DNA of 64,000 nucleotides from AWTP1-13 sp041288195 (GCA_041288195.1 JBGGME010000210.1:1-64000); one strand, 5' to 3'; shown: positions 51,527 through 62,783, counted from the stretch's first letter. The notes: a model not told the origin generated them from the letters alone. Translations and numbers: made by a program.

Positions 51527-52636
51527 TCAGGCGACGCGGTACTTCGCAATCATGCCGGCGTCGAGCTCGAGGCCGAATCCCGGGCCCGGCGAGACCGCCA
51601 TCATGCCGTCGACGATGGCCGGCCGGTTCAGCCACATCCGCTGCCAGACCGGATCGCGCTCAGGATCGGCGAAGCACTCGATGCACGTGCCGTGCGGGAT
51701 CGCCGAGATCAGGTGCTGCGCGATCTGCGATTCCTCGTGGTGGGCGACCGAGAGGCCGGAGGCCGCACAGAGCGCCGCCGCGCGCCGCCAGTCCGTGACG
51801 CCGCCGCCCTCCGAGGCGTCGTAGTTGACGATATCGACCGCCCCCGCATCGATCAGCCGGCGCACGGCGTGGCTGGTAATCTCGCTCTGCCCTGCCGTGA
51901 TCGGTATCGAGGTTTGCGCCCGCACCCGCGCCATCTGCGCCGCGTCGTCGTACCAGTGGCAGGGCTCCTCGAACCATCGGATGTCCAGCGGCTCGACGAG
52001 CCGCGCGAACTCGATCGCCTGCTCCGCCGCCCAGCCGCGGTTGGCATCGACGGCGAGCATGAAATCGCGCCCCGCCGCCTCCCTCGCCGCCCGAACGCGC
52101 TCCGCATCCGCCTGCGGGGAGAGCCCGCCGACCTTGAACTTGCAGCCCGCCATGCCCGCCCGCCGGTAAGCCTCCATCTCGCGGCCGATGTCGGCGAGCG
52201 TCTTGCCCTCCATGTAGTAGCCGCCAATGGAGATGATGGGCACCTTGTCGGTGTAGCCGCCGAGCAGCTCGCGCACGCTGCGCACCGTCGCCTTGCCGAC
52301 CACGTCCCACACGGCGCAATCGATGCAGGCGATCGCCTCGAGCAGGGTCTTGCGGTCACGGGCGGGCAATGTGCGCGCGAACAGCTTCGACCAGATGCGC
52401 TCACCGGCGAAGATGCCCTCGCCCACGACCAGCGGACCGAGCTCTTCGCGGATCAGCCGCACGATCTCGGGCCCCGCCTCGCGGTTGTCGCCGTTGTAGA
52501 CCTCGCTCACCAGCCCGTCGTCGGTCCTGAGCCGCGTGATCACGGTCGAGCGCTTCAGCACCGCATACGTGCTGCCGCCGAAGTTCTTCGCCAGCGGGAT
52601 GTCGATGGCGATGGCATCAATGCCGGAGATGCGCAT
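51527..52636 (-). CDS. Enolase-superfamily enzyme (mandelate racemase/muconate lactonizing type)
   Basis: 369-aa enolase-superfamily enzyme. Catalytic KxK is in GCKFKVGG, metal ligands in LAVDANRGW, WFEEPCHW and ITAGQSE, and a His in AHHEESQIAQH. The N-terminal capping domain is present. Abstracts an alpha proton from a carboxylate; typical products are sugar acid dehydration or racemisation. ATG at 52636. Stands between the epimerase-like gene and acs. Confidence 0.87.
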   Translation of the reverse strand: MRISGIDAIAIDIPLAKNFGGSTYAVLKRSTVITRLRTDDGLVSEVYNGDNREAGPEIVRLIREELGPLVVGEGIFAGERIWSKLFARTLPARDRKTLLEAIACIDCAVWDVVGKATVRSVRELLGGYTDKVPIISIGGYYMEGKTLADIGREMEAYRRAGMAGCKFKVGGLSPQADAERVRAAREAAGRDFMLAVDANRGWAAEQAIEFARLVEPLDIRWFEEPCHWYDDAAQMARVRAQTSIPITAGQSEITSHAVRRLIDAGAVDIVNYDASEGGGVTDWRRAAALCAASGLSVAHHEESQIAQHLISAIPHGTCIECFADPERDPVWQRMWLNRPAIVDGMMAVSPGPGFGLELDAGMIAKYRVA

Positions 52637-52720
52637 GGGCCCGTCCGCCGCCTAGATGAGACCCGCTTCCGGGCGCCTCGCGCGCCCGGGCGTCTCAGCC
52701 ACTCGCCTCGACCGGACGCC

Positions 52721-54673
<1,953 letters not shown>

Positions 54674-54920
54674 GTTGCCTCCTCCCGACCTGCCGCCCGA
54701 ACCGGCGTGTGTGTTGCCCCCTATTATCGTCGCCATGGCGCCGCGGGCAACCGGCCCGTTGGTCGAATGCGCCCCGCGGGTCAAGGTTTGCGCGCCGGCT
54801 CCACTTGTGAGGCGCTCGTGGCGCCCAACAACGTGAACCGGGTATCTCGGCCCCTAACCGACAGCGTCCACGTCGTAAATTGGTCCGCACTCGTGCAGGA
54901 GTTGCCCGACCCGTGCAGGA

Positions 54921-55433
54921 TCAACCGCCCCGAGGCTCGCGGCCCGCCGCTCGCAGGATGCCGCGGAGCCGTACTTCGCCCTCCAGCCGCCACTCCTTGT
55001 AGAGAGCCGGACCCGTTCCTCCTGCCTGCACGCCCTCCTTGCGAGGGTCGATCTCGAAGCGTGTCATGCTCCGCGGCAGAGCCATGATGATTTGCCCCGT
55101 CTTGCCGCTCTTGTCTGAGATGTCGAAGACGAATTGGCCGGCGACGAGGCTCCCCCGAAAGCCGTAGGGCTCCTCCGATGGAGTTGCCAGGCCCTTTATG
55201 TCGTCGGGGAAGGCCGCTGTCGTGTAGAGGCGCGCGGTGGCGGCAAATTCCACACGCTCGAGCTCACCGCGCTCATACGCCCTCAGGACGTCCGTCGTCT
55301 CGAGCCGCTGGCCCTGCTCCGAGCAGCACGCACAGGCATGAACTCGGACCGGCACGACCATGATGACGGCCGCTAGCAGGAGCTGAGCCCAGCTCGGCCC
55401 GCGCCGCCGGGTGCCAGGATCGAGCCTCGTCAC
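54921..55433 (-). CDS. Hypothetical exported protein with CACC motif
   Basis: 170-aa protein with an N-terminal signal-like helix (WAQLLLAAVIMVVPVRVHA) followed by CACCSEQGQR. GTG start at 55433 overlaps the stop of the upstream membrane-protein gene (GTGA), indicating coupling. The remainder is beta-rich (FDISDKSGKTGQI, RFEIDPRKEG). Cleaved after VHA, the CACC cluster would lie at the N-terminus of the mature protein and could bind metal. Function not recognised. Confidence 0.65.
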   Translation of the reverse strand: MTRLDPGTRRRGPSWAQLLLAAVIMVVPVRVHACACCSEQGQRLETTDVLRAYERGELERVEFAATARLYTTAAFPDDIKGLATPSEEPYGFRGSLVAGQFVFDISDKSGKTGQIIMALPRSMTRFEIDPRKEGVQAGGTGPALYKEWRLEGEVRLRGILRAAGREPRGG

Positions 55434-56302
55434 TTCTTGCGGAACGTCCCCTGCAGCAGCGCCGGGTCCATGTGGGAGGGCGCCTTGCCCGTCGTCGCGT
55501 AGACGTAGGTGCCGGCACGGAAGATCGTCCCGAGCGCGGTGAAGACCACCACCAGCACGACCACATACAGGGCCACCAGGGCGATCAGCGCGACCGTGCC
55601 CGCCGGGCCCACGACGTGCTGCGCGCCGCCATATGCAAACAGTGCGAACAGCAGCGCGATCGGCAGGTAGAACAGCGCCGCGACGAGGCCGAGGCCGCCC
55701 TCTCCGCCGATCGCCTCGCCCCAGGTGCGCTTGAGGATGGCGGACGAGCGCCGCACCGCCTCGACCGGGCCCGTGCCGTCGACCACGATCACCGGCACGA
55801 CGAAGAACGTGATCACTGCCCACGCCGTCTCGGCGATGCCGCCCAGCAGCGCGCCGATGAAGCCGAGCTTGTCCTTCAGGAAGCTCTGCAGCGCATTGAG
55901 GATCAGCCCGACGGTGGCGGCGACGAGGGCCCAGGCCAGGATCTGCGGCCAGCGTCCCGCGGCGGTGGCGATCCCGGCGCGCAGCGACGGCTCCTTGCCT
56001 GCGAAACCCTGCAGCGCGCAGAAGACCAACGCGGCGTTGAAGAAAATGATGATGTAGGTGCAGGCGAAGTAGAAGACGAACAGCAGGGCCCAGCCGACGG
56101 GTGCGCCCAGCTTCTTGTCTTCCACGAAGTGGGTCACCGTATCGCTCCCCAAGCCGGCCAGCACCGAAAGGCCGATCACCGCCATCAGAGCAACGAATGC
56201 CAGCCCCGAGAACACGGGCAGCAGCAGCAGCTTGGGATGCAGCTTGACCACCGCCCAGCTAGCCTTGGCTATTCCCCACCCGCGACCGATGCGCTCGAAC
56301 AT
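55430..56302 (-). CDS. DUF6159-type integral membrane protein
   Basis: 290-aa membrane protein with about six helices (VFSGLAFVALMAVIGLSVLAG; ALLFVFYFACTYIIIFFNAAL). FIGALLGGIAETAWAVITFFVVPVIVVDGTGP and RSSAILKRTWGEAIGG are conserved in the family. ATG at 56302 (MFERIGRGWGIAK). Unknown function; coupled to the next gene, which encodes an exported protein. Confidence 0.8.
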   Translation of the reverse strand: MFERIGRGWGIAKASWAVVKLHPKLLLLPVFSGLAFVALMAVIGLSVLAGLGSDTVTHFVEDKKLGAPVGWALLFVFYFACTYIIIFFNAALVFCALQGFAGKEPSLRAGIATAAGRWPQILAWALVAATVGLILNALQSFLKDKLGFIGALLGGIAETAWAVITFFVVPVIVVDGTGPVEAVRRSSAILKRTWGEAIGGEGGLGLVAALFYLPIALLFALFAYGGAQHVVGPAGTVALIALVALYVVVLVVVFTALGTIFRAGTYVYATTGKAPSHMDPALLQGTFRKK

Positions 56303-56511
56303 GGACGCTCTCCTTTCCGCAATGCCGGGGCCCAATTGAGCCGCGCAGGTGCAAACGAAGTGTTGAGATGACCTTCGCAAGGTCGACCCAGGAAGCACCC
56401 CCCAGGGTACAAGCGGTCCCTGCGACCTTGTAAGTGCCGCAGGGAACAGCGGCGGATCAGCCGCGCCGGTAACCTATGGAACCGCGGCCCCGGGGCGGAC
56501 GTTTCGGGGCC

Positions 56512-56601
56512 ATGCCTCCCATCTACAAGGACCCGGCCATACTCCTGCTCGTGGCCACCGCCGCAGCCACCGCCTTCTTCGCGGTCTACGTGTCCATCTG
56601 A
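56512..56601 (+). CDS. Putative 29-aa single-helix membrane peptide
   Basis: Open frame MPPIYKDPAILLLVATAAAT, then AFFAVYVSI, which is a single hydrophobic helix with a short polar head. A weak G-rich stretch precedes the ATG; no strong ribosome binding site. It sits alone between two minus-strand genes. Could be a genuine small membrane protein or a chance reading. Confidence 0.35.
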   Translation: MPPIYKDPAILLLVATAAATAFFAVYVSI

Positions 56602-56638
56602 GGCGGTGCCGTCGCGGGCCTGGCGGACAGCGCGAGCG

Positions 56639-57061
56639 TCAGCGCAGCCCCCACCAGCCCAGTATCGCGCCCTGGATCAGCAGCGTGCCGAGCCAATGGC
56701 CGCCGTCGATCAGGGTCAGCGTGTGCCTGGCGCCATGGAATGCGTAGTTGACGACCATGGTGGTGATGACGAAGCCGAGCCAGATGAAGGCGCCTGAGAC
56801 GATCCCGTTCCAGAGCGTGGGCGGCAGCCCCCCGCGCGCCAGGTGCAGCAGGATGCCTGCCAGCATCCAGGCCATGACGAGTTGCGCTACGAACGCCAGC
56901 AAGTAGAGGCCGACACCGCCGCGCTCCTTGACGCGCTCGGGCGGCATGCCGACGGCTTCCATCCATTGCTTGGAGAACACGTTGTACCAGACGCCGCCGA
57001 ACACGAAGCTCACGACCGCGGCCGCCATGATGGCGAGATAGTTGAGGCTTCCAAGACCCAT
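56639..57061 (-). CDS. DUF1761 family membrane protein
   Basis: 140-aa, four hydrophobic helices. AIMAAAVVSFVFGGVWYNVFSKQW at the start and FIWLGFVITTMVVNYAFHG later are family signatures. Function unknown; single gene on the minus strand. Confidence 0.85.
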   Translation of the reverse strand: MGLGSLNYLAIMAAAVVSFVFGGVWYNVFSKQWMEAVGMPPERVKERGGVGLYLLAFVAQLVMAWMLAGILLHLARGGLPPTLWNGIVSGAFIWLGFVITTMVVNYAFHGARHTLTLIDGGHWLGTLLIQGAILGWWGLR

Positions 57062-57169
57062 CGCTGCGCCCTCTCTTCTTGGTGCGATCCCGAGACAGGT
57101 TTCGGGTCGCCAGCGCGCGCCGTTGGCGCTTTGCTCATGAGCTCACGATCCTTGTCGAAAGGGGAGCCC

Positions 57170-57640
57170 ATGTCGATCCGAATCTCGGCCCTCGAGACCG
57201 CCCTCGTCGCGCGCCTGCAGGAGGGCGGCCTCGATGCCAACGGGCAGAAGCCCGAGCGCCAGATCTCGCCCGGCGGCATGATGCCCTGCCGGCACTGCCT
57301 CGCCGACATCGCCGCGGGCGAGCCCTACCTGATCCTGGCGCTCAGGCCGTTTCCGAAAGCGCAGCCCTACGCCGAGCAGGGCCCGATCTTCCTGCACGCC
57401 GAGCCTTGCCGGCGCCATCCCGACAGCGGCGAGATGCCGGCCATGTTTCTCGAGCGCCCGGGTTTTCTCATCCGCGGCTACGGTCCCGACGACCGCATCG
57501 TCTACGGCACCGGCCGGATCGTGGCGCCTGCGGCGATGACGGAGGCCGCGCAGGACATGCTCGAAGACCCGCGCGTCGCCTATGTTCACGTCCGCTCGGC
57601 AACCAACAACTGCTACCAGGCCCGCATCGACCGCGCGTGA
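57170..57640 (+). CDS. DUF1203 family protein
   Basis: 156-aa protein with CRHCLADIAAGEPYLILALRPFP, GPIFLHAEPCRRHP, FLIRGYGPDDRIVYGTGRIV and VRSATNNCYQARIDR. These are the recurrent DUF1203 blocks; Cys-x-x-Cys and His residues suggest metal binding. AAAGGGGAG precedes the ATG at 57170. No role is established. Confidence 0.85.
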   Translation: MSIRISALETALVARLQEGGLDANGQKPERQISPGGMMPCRHCLADIAAGEPYLILALRPFPKAQPYAEQGPIFLHAEPCRRHPDSGEMPAMFLERPGFLIRGYGPDDRIVYGTGRIVAPAAMTEAAQDMLEDPRVAYVHVRSATNNCYQARIDRA

Positions 57641-57871
57641 GTCCTGACGGCAGTTGCCATAGTGTGACGCAAGTTTCCACGCCCGGGAGGCCCGTCCGCC
57701 ATTGGGCGCAAGCCAGAAGCTTTTGAAAGAAGTTGGATCGACCTTACTGTTGAGACCGAGGGGACAATTGCTGAGCAACCTAGTGCGTTGCGAATTGGCT
57801 TGACCTGGTCCTCGCCAATCAGAGGGTCGGGCAAGAGCGCCGTGCACACCATCGAACTTGGGCTATTCAAA

Positions 57872-58348
57872 TCAGGAGGGCTTAGTGTCGGACGCATCAA
57901 GCTCTTCCAACATCCGATCGGCTTCGGCCTGAAGCTGGTCGAGGCTCGCGATCAGACTCTGGGCGTTGTCGTCCGTGAGCTTGCTCAGCAACCGCTTTTG
58001 CCGCCGAAGTGCGTTGAGCATGATGGCGTCGTGAACCTGTTGGCCCTGCTTGGTCAGGCTGACGAGCGTTCGGCGCGCATCCCGCTTGTCCGAGACCCGC
58101 CGCACGAAGCCGCGCCGTTCCAGCTTCTGCACCGTCAGGCCGACCCAGGCCTTGTCCGTCGCCAGGGTAAGGCTGATGTCCCGGGCGCTCGTCGTCCTCT
58201 GTAGCGCGATGATCGAGAGTACGCGCCATTCGGGCAGCGTCACGCCGAACTGGCTGCGGTAACGGCGGCTGCTGTAGAGGCCGAGCGTGTTCGACAATCG
58301 GAGCAGGCGGGACGACAGCAGGTCGGTGACGGACTTCGGCTCTCGCAT
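57872..58348 (-). CDS. MarR family transcriptional regulator
   Basis: 158-aa winged-helix regulator. WRVLSIIALQRTTSARDIS, KAWVGLTVQKLERRGFVRRV and SDKRDARRTLVSLTKQG are the HTH and wing. Encoded divergently from a CoA-transferase/ABC importer operon, which it most likely represses through the palindrome at 58392-58409; an aromatic or fatty acid CoA thioester is a typical ligand for such regulators. Confidence 0.9.
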   Translation of the reverse strand: MREPKSVTDLLSSRLLRLSNTLGLYSSRRYRSQFGVTLPEWRVLSIIALQRTTSARDISLTLATDKAWVGLTVQKLERRGFVRRVSDKRDARRTLVSLTKQGQQVHDAIMLNALRRQKRLLSKLTDDNAQSLIASLDQLQAEADRMLEELDASDTKPS

Positions 58349-58365
58349 GCCGGCGGTAGTAGCAC

Positions 58366-58409
58366 TTGACCGAGCGAACGCTCAAGTCATATGGTAGTGA
58401 TCACTACCA
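58366..58409 (+). promoter_or_regulatory. Promoter and operator between marR and the CoA-transferase operon
   Basis: TGGTAGTGATCACTACCA (58392-58409) is a perfect 18-base palindrome. A -35-like TTGACC (58366-58371) and -10-like TATGGT (58390-58395) with an 18-base spacer overlap it. A repressor bound there would block transcription toward 58543. Confidence 0.6.
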
Positions 58410-58542
58410 ATCCGCCACCCAAGGGAGGGACGCGCTTGAAGGTTGCCCGCGTGTCCTCTGCTGCCAATGATCTCGGCGAGTCGTCGTACCGGGACGCCGA
58501 AGGCCCGGGCGCACGCGACCTTCCCGAGCCGAGGTTCGCCGC

Positions 58543-59748
58543 ATGAGCCAGCTGCCATTGCACGGCGTGCGCGTGCTCGAATTCGCGAGCGTCATCGCCG
58601 GCCCCTACTGCTCCTACATGCTGACCCTGCTGGGCGCGGAGACAGTCAAGATCGAGCGTCCGTCCACGGGCGACTGGATGCGCGGACAGGGTGGCGACGC
58701 GGAGCTGGTCGCCGCCGGCATGGGCAGCGCCTTCCTGTCCTGCAACGCCGGCAAGCGATCGGTGGCGCTGAACCTCAAGGATGCCCGCGGCGTGAAGATC
58801 GCGCGCGAGATTGCCTCTCGCGTCGACGTGATGATCGAGAACTGGCGACCCGGCACGGCGCATCGCCTGGGCGTGGGCTTCGAGGCGATCCGCGCCGTGA
58901 ATCCCCGCATCGTCTACTGCTCGATCTCGGGCTTCGGCCAGGACGGACCGATGTCGCCGCGCCCGGCCTACGATCACATCATCCAGGCGGTGTCCGGGAT
59001 CATGTCGGTCACCGGAACGCCAGAGACGGCGCCAAGCCGAACCGGGCCGCCGCTTGTAGACTACTTGACCGGTCTCTCGGCGGCCATCGCCATCCTCGCC
59101 GCCCTGCGCGAGCGCGACCGCACCGGAGAAGCGCAGTCGATCGATGTCGGCATGCTCGATTGCGCCGTCGCCGGCATGGGGTCGATGCTGTCCGCTCACG
59201 TCAATGGCGGCCTGCCCGCCGCGCCGGTCGGCAATGCCGCCGCCAGCGGCGCGCCGTCGTCCGGAATGTTCCCGACCAGCACTTCGCCCCTCGCCCTCGT
59301 CGCCAATACCGAGGCGCAGTTCGCCGCGCTGTGCGGCGTGCTGGGCCGGCCCGAGCTCGCCAACGATCCCCGCTTCCGCGAGCCCGCTCCGCGCAAGCAG
59401 AACCAGGACGCGCTGCGCGCCATCATCGCGGCGTGCCTGACCGGGCGGCCGGCGATCGAATGGGAGCGAATGCTGGCCGAGGTGGGTGTTCCAGCCGGCG
59501 CCGTCCGCTCGGTCCCCGAGCTGGTCGACGACGCGCAGATATCGGCGCGAGACCTGTTCCGCCGCCTCGAGCTGCCGGAACAGGGCCGCGACGTCGCGCT
59601 GCCGACGGCGGGGTTCAAGCTCAACGGACGCAGGGTCGCGCCCGAACGCGGCCCGCCGCTTCTGGCGGCCGACAACGAGAGTGTCCTGGCGGAACTGGGT
59701 TACGACGCGCAGCAGCGGCGGGCCCTGCGCGAGGACGGTGTGTGGTGA
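58543..59748 (+). CDS. CaiB/BaiF CoA-transferase family III protein
   Basis: 401-aa family III CoA transferase. The N-terminal VLEFASVIAGPYCSYMLTLLGAETVKIERP is typical; KSVALNLKD-like residues and the catalytic Asp (VDYLTGLSAAIA region) follow. Such enzymes move CoA between organic acids. First gene of a MarR-controlled operon with an ABC importer, so it likely activates the imported acid. GAGGTTC precedes the ATG. Confidence 0.88.
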   Translation: MSQLPLHGVRVLEFASVIAGPYCSYMLTLLGAETVKIERPSTGDWMRGQGGDAELVAAGMGSAFLSCNAGKRSVALNLKDARGVKIAREIASRVDVMIENWRPGTAHRLGVGFEAIRAVNPRIVYCSISGFGQDGPMSPRPAYDHIIQAVSGIMSVTGTPETAPSRTGPPLVDYLTGLSAAIAILAALRERDRTGEAQSIDVGMLDCAVAGMGSMLSAHVNGGLPAAPVGNAAASGAPSSGMFPTSTSPLALVANTEAQFAALCGVLGRPELANDPRFREPAPRKQNQDALRAIIAACLTGRPAIEWERMLAEVGVPAGAVRSVPELVDDAQISARDLFRRLELPEQGRDVALPTAGFKLNGRRVAPERGPPLLAADNESVLAELGYDAQQRRALREDGVW

Positions 59749-59811
59749 AGTAGCGCGACGCAGAACGTCCGTCGGCGTCCTGCCCATCAACGACAACAGG
59801 GAGCGAAACAC

Positions 59812-60834
59812 ATGCGCGAGAGAATCACTGCCCGAGTGGTGGCACTCGGCCTTGCGGCATCGGGGATCCTTGCCGCACCGGCGCTGGCCCAGGAGAACGC
59901 GAGCGTCGGCTACTATCCCGGCGCGCTCATATCGATGCCGGTGCTGGTCGCCAATGAGCAGAAGTTCTTCGAGAGGAACGGACTCGCTGTCGATCTCGTG
60001 CCGGTAGCGAGCGGCCCGGCGATGACCGCCGCCGTCGCCAGCGGCAGCGTGACGTTCGTCAACAATTCCTGGGACAATCTCATCCTGGCCGTCGACAAGG
60101 GCTTGCCGGTCCGGGCGGTGGCCGGGTCGACAGTGAAGGTGCCTTTCGCCCTGATCGCCCGCAACGGCATCGCCGTGCCCAGTTTGGCGCAGGGCTATCC
60201 GGCCGTCATCAAGGATCTGGTCGGCAAGAATTGGGGGGTTCTTGCCCTCGGCGTGTCCGTGCATTTCATGGCGCAGACCATCCTCACCGATGCGGGGCAC
60301 AAGACGAGCGACGTGACGTTCCTGGCCGTCGGACTTCCCAACACTGCCCGCCCGGCCCTGCAACGTGGCACTATCGACACGTATCTGAGCATCGAGCCGC
60401 TGCCCTCGATTGCGGCGGCCAAGAACGAAGGGATCGTCGTGGTGGATCTGGCCAAGAACCAAGGGCCCAAGGCCTTCCATGACCTCGGCTACAATGGCTG
60501 GTGGGCGTCGACGTCCACGATCAAGGACAAGCCCGAGGTGGTGTCGCGCTTCGCCAACGCGCTGGAGAACTCCTACTGCTGGTTCAGCAAGCCCGACAAC
60601 CTCGACCAGGTCGTTGCGCTCCTGCAGAAGTATGTGAAGGTCCCCGACCTTTCCGAGGACGCCTACAAGGCGATGGTGAAGGGGCTGCTGCCGACATTCG
60701 GTCCCGAGATCACGCCGCGGACGATCGACACCTGGTCCAAGCTGCTCGTCGACAACAAGCAGCTGGGCGCACCCAAGACGCGGCAGGACGTTGTCGCCTC
60801 GACGGCCCAGGAAAGCTTCCGCTGCCCCAACTAG
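59812..60834 (+). CDS. ABC transporter substrate-binding protein (NMT1/SsuA-like)
   Basis: 340-aa periplasmic receptor with a signal peptide cut after ALAQ (LAASGILAAPALAQEN). SVGYYPGALISMPVLVANEQKFFERNGLAVDLV and later TFLAVGLPNTARPALQRG match NMT1/THI5 and sulfonate/nitrate/taurine receptors. GGGAGCG precedes the ATG. Genes for ATPase and permease follow, so this is a complete importer. The ligand is probably an organic acid or aromatic compound from context. Confidence 0.87.
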   Translation: MRERITARVVALGLAASGILAAPALAQENASVGYYPGALISMPVLVANEQKFFERNGLAVDLVPVASGPAMTAAVASGSVTFVNNSWDNLILAVDKGLPVRAVAGSTVKVPFALIARNGIAVPSLAQGYPAVIKDLVGKNWGVLALGVSVHFMAQTILTDAGHKTSDVTFLAVGLPNTARPALQRGTIDTYLSIEPLPSIAAAKNEGIVVVDLAKNQGPKAFHDLGYNGWWASTSTIKDKPEVVSRFANALENSYCWFSKPDNLDQVVALLQKYVKVPDLSEDAYKAMVKGLLPTFGPEITPRTIDTWSKLLVDNKQLGAPKTRQDVVASTAQESFRCPN

Positions 60835-60844
60835 GCATCGTTCG

Positions 60845-61645
60845 ATGGTCCTGAACGCCACCAGCGACCAGGAATCCGGGAACTGGCCGCCGGTCGACAT
60901 CAGCGTGCAGGGACTGGCCGTGAGCTTCGGCCAGGCGCGCTACGCCCTGACCGGCGTGGACCTGTCGGTGCGGCGGGGCGAGTTCGTGGCGCTCATCGGG
61001 GCCAGCGGTTGTGGGAAGACGACGCTGCTGAACGTCATCGCCGGCCTCGTGCCCGCCGCGGCCGGCACGGTGACAGTCGGCGGCGCGCCGCCGGCCGCCG
61101 GGCGTGCAGACATTTGCTACGTCCTCGCCCGCGACGCCCTGCTTCCCTGGCGCACTGTCACGGGCAACGTCGAGTACGGCCTGGAGCTCTCGGGCATCGG
61201 GCGCGAGGAGAGAGCGCGCAAGGCGGCGAGCTACATCGAAAAGGTCGGCCTGCTCGCCGCGCGCGATCTCTACCCGTCCAGGCTTTCCCAGGGGATGCGG
61301 CAGCGCGTGTCGCTGGCGCGCGCCTTCGCAGTCGGCCGCAGCCTCTATCTCATGGACGAGCCCTTCAGCGCGCTCGATTCGCAGACCAAGCTGGTGCTGC
61401 ACGATCACCTCCTGGGCCTGTGGGAAAGCAGCGGCACCACCGTCGTCTTTGTGACCCACGACATCGGCGAGGCGATCACCCTTGCTGACCGGGTGCTGGT
61501 GATGTCGAAGATGGGCACAGGTGTCGTTGACGAGATCCGCGTCGATCTCGCACGGCCAAGGTCGGCCGAGGCGCTTCAGGCAGATGCCCACTATCACGAT
61601 CTCTACCGCAGGACCTGGATGTCCCTGAAGGCGAGCGCGCAATGA
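60845..61645 (+). CDS. ABC transporter ATP-binding protein, altered Q-loop
   Basis: 266-aa SsuB/TauB-like ATPase. Walker A GASGCGKTT (about residues 52-60), signature LSQGMRQR (147-154) and Walker B LYLMDEP with H-loop FVTHDIGEA are intact. The Q-loop position that normally reads F-Q-x-D-A-L-L-P-W is LARDALLPW here, so the glutamine (about residue 95) is replaced by alanine. ATG at 60845, ten bases after the receptor stop; overlaps the permease start (ATGA). Confidence 0.85.
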   Translation: MVLNATSDQESGNWPPVDISVQGLAVSFGQARYALTGVDLSVRRGEFVALIGASGCGKTTLLNVIAGLVPAAAGTVTVGGAPPAAGRADICYVLARDALLPWRTVTGNVEYGLELSGIGREERARKAASYIEKVGLLAARDLYPSRLSQGMRQRVSLARAFAVGRSLYLMDEPFSALDSQTKLVLHDHLLGLWESSGTTVVFVTHDIGEAITLADRVLVMSKMGTGVVDEIRVDLARPRSAEALQADAHYHDLYRRTWMSLKASAQ

Positions 61646-62463
61646 CCAATATCGCGAACTCTGAGGCAAACCTAGGTGCAGCGGTACGATCATCGGGCGG
61701 CCGCTCCATCCTGGTGGCGAGGGCGCTGTTCCTCGCCGCAATCCTCGCCACCTGGCAAGGCGCCGTCGCCGCCGGCCTTGCCAGCGCCGCCTTTATTTCG
61801 ACGCCCGCCGGCGTGGCGCAATCTCTGTGGCACCTGTTCAAGCACGGGGAGGTCTTGCCGGATCTCGGCACCACCGTGCTCGAGATCGTGATCGCCTTCG
61901 CCCTGTCGGTCGTATTCGGCATAGCCACCGCCGTCGTCCTCGACCGCAACGATTGGCTCAACCGCATCGTTTCGCCCTTCCTGACGGCCTTCAACAGCAT
62001 GCCCCGGATCGCACTGGGCCCGCTGTTCGTCCTGTGGTTCGGCATCGGCATCGCATCGAAGGTCGTGCTCGCCTTCTCGCTCGGCTACTTCATCATGCTG
62101 CTGAGCACGCTGGGCGGCCTCAAGAACGTCGACCGCGATCTCCTGCTGATGTCGCGGCTGTTTGGGGCGTCCGAGCTCCGCCTGTTCCGCCACGTCCGGT
62201 TTCCGTGGGCGCTGCCGAGCATCTTTGCGGGGCTCAAACTCACCCTGATCTATTGCAGCGCCGGCGCCGTCATCGGCGAGATGATCGCGGCCAAGAGCGG
62301 CCTCGGCGTACTGCTGCAGAGTTTCAGCGGACGCTTCGACGTCGCCGGCGTCCTGGCGCTGATTCTCATCGTCGCCTTGCTGGTGATGGCCCTGACATCC
62401 CTCTTGGACCTGGCCGAACGCCGCCTCCTTGAATGGACCAAGGGCAGCACGGACGTTCCCTGA
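61642..62463 (+). CDS. ABC transporter permease (SsuC/TauC-like)
   Basis: 273-aa inner-membrane permease with about six helices. The EAA loop region is ASELRLFRHVRFPWALPSIFAGLKLTL, preceded by FNSMPRIALGPLFVLWFGIG. GEMIAAKSGLGVLL and DLAERRLLEWTKG are typical of the binding-protein-dependent family. Completes the importer with the two preceding genes. Confidence 0.9.
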   Translation: MTNIANSEANLGAAVRSSGGRSILVARALFLAAILATWQGAVAAGLASAAFISTPAGVAQSLWHLFKHGEVLPDLGTTVLEIVIAFALSVVFGIATAVVLDRNDWLNRIVSPFLTAFNSMPRIALGPLFVLWFGIGIASKVVLAFSLGYFIMLLSTLGGLKNVDRDLLLMSRLFGASELRLFRHVRFPWALPSIFAGLKLTLIYCSAGAVIGEMIAAKSGLGVLLQSFSGRFDVAGVLALILIVALLVMALTSLLDLAERRLLEWTKGSTDVP

Positions 62464-62657
62464 GAAAGCCCACCACTCGGCACACGGGGTGCCTCCCGCG
62501 AGGAAGGGCTCGCCCGGCAGTTTAACGCGCGGGCCTTGCCCTGCGCGTCCGCGATAGTGCTGAAAGTAGAATTATTCCCGGCCCTTGCTGCGCACCACAT
62601 GCACATGCGCGGGCAGCCCATAACGCGCATCCTTGCGCCGACCCACCGCCCAAGGCG

Positions 62658-62783
62658 CGCGACATCTACACGTGCCCGGCAGGCAAGATGCTCACCACCA
62701 CCGGCAGAACCGTGAATGTCGAGCAGCTGCTGCATAGGGCGAGCAAGTTCGACTGCGACGTGTGCCCATTCAAGATGCGATGC
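62658..62783 (+). mobile_element. IS1182-family transposase fragment
   Basis: A 42-codon segment reads RDIYTCPAGKMLTTTGRTVN, then VEQLLHRASKFDCDVCPFKMRC. The pattern 'D-x-Y-x-C-P-x-G-K' followed by 'Y/H-R-A-S-x-F-D-C-x-x-C-x-x-K-x-x-C' is the zinc-binding linker of IS1182/DDE transposases. No start, no catalytic ends and no terminal repeats are found, so it is a decayed remnant. Confidence 0.55.

Noticed and set aside
57641..57871. Possible short gene in the 231-base gap between DUF1203 and marR
   Set aside because: Frames there have low-complexity or unfamiliar sequence and no convincing start or homology.
58387..60900. 837-codon minus-strand frame opposite the CoA-transferase and ABC receptor
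   Set aside because: Antisense shadow with no recognisable domain; covers the operator region as well.
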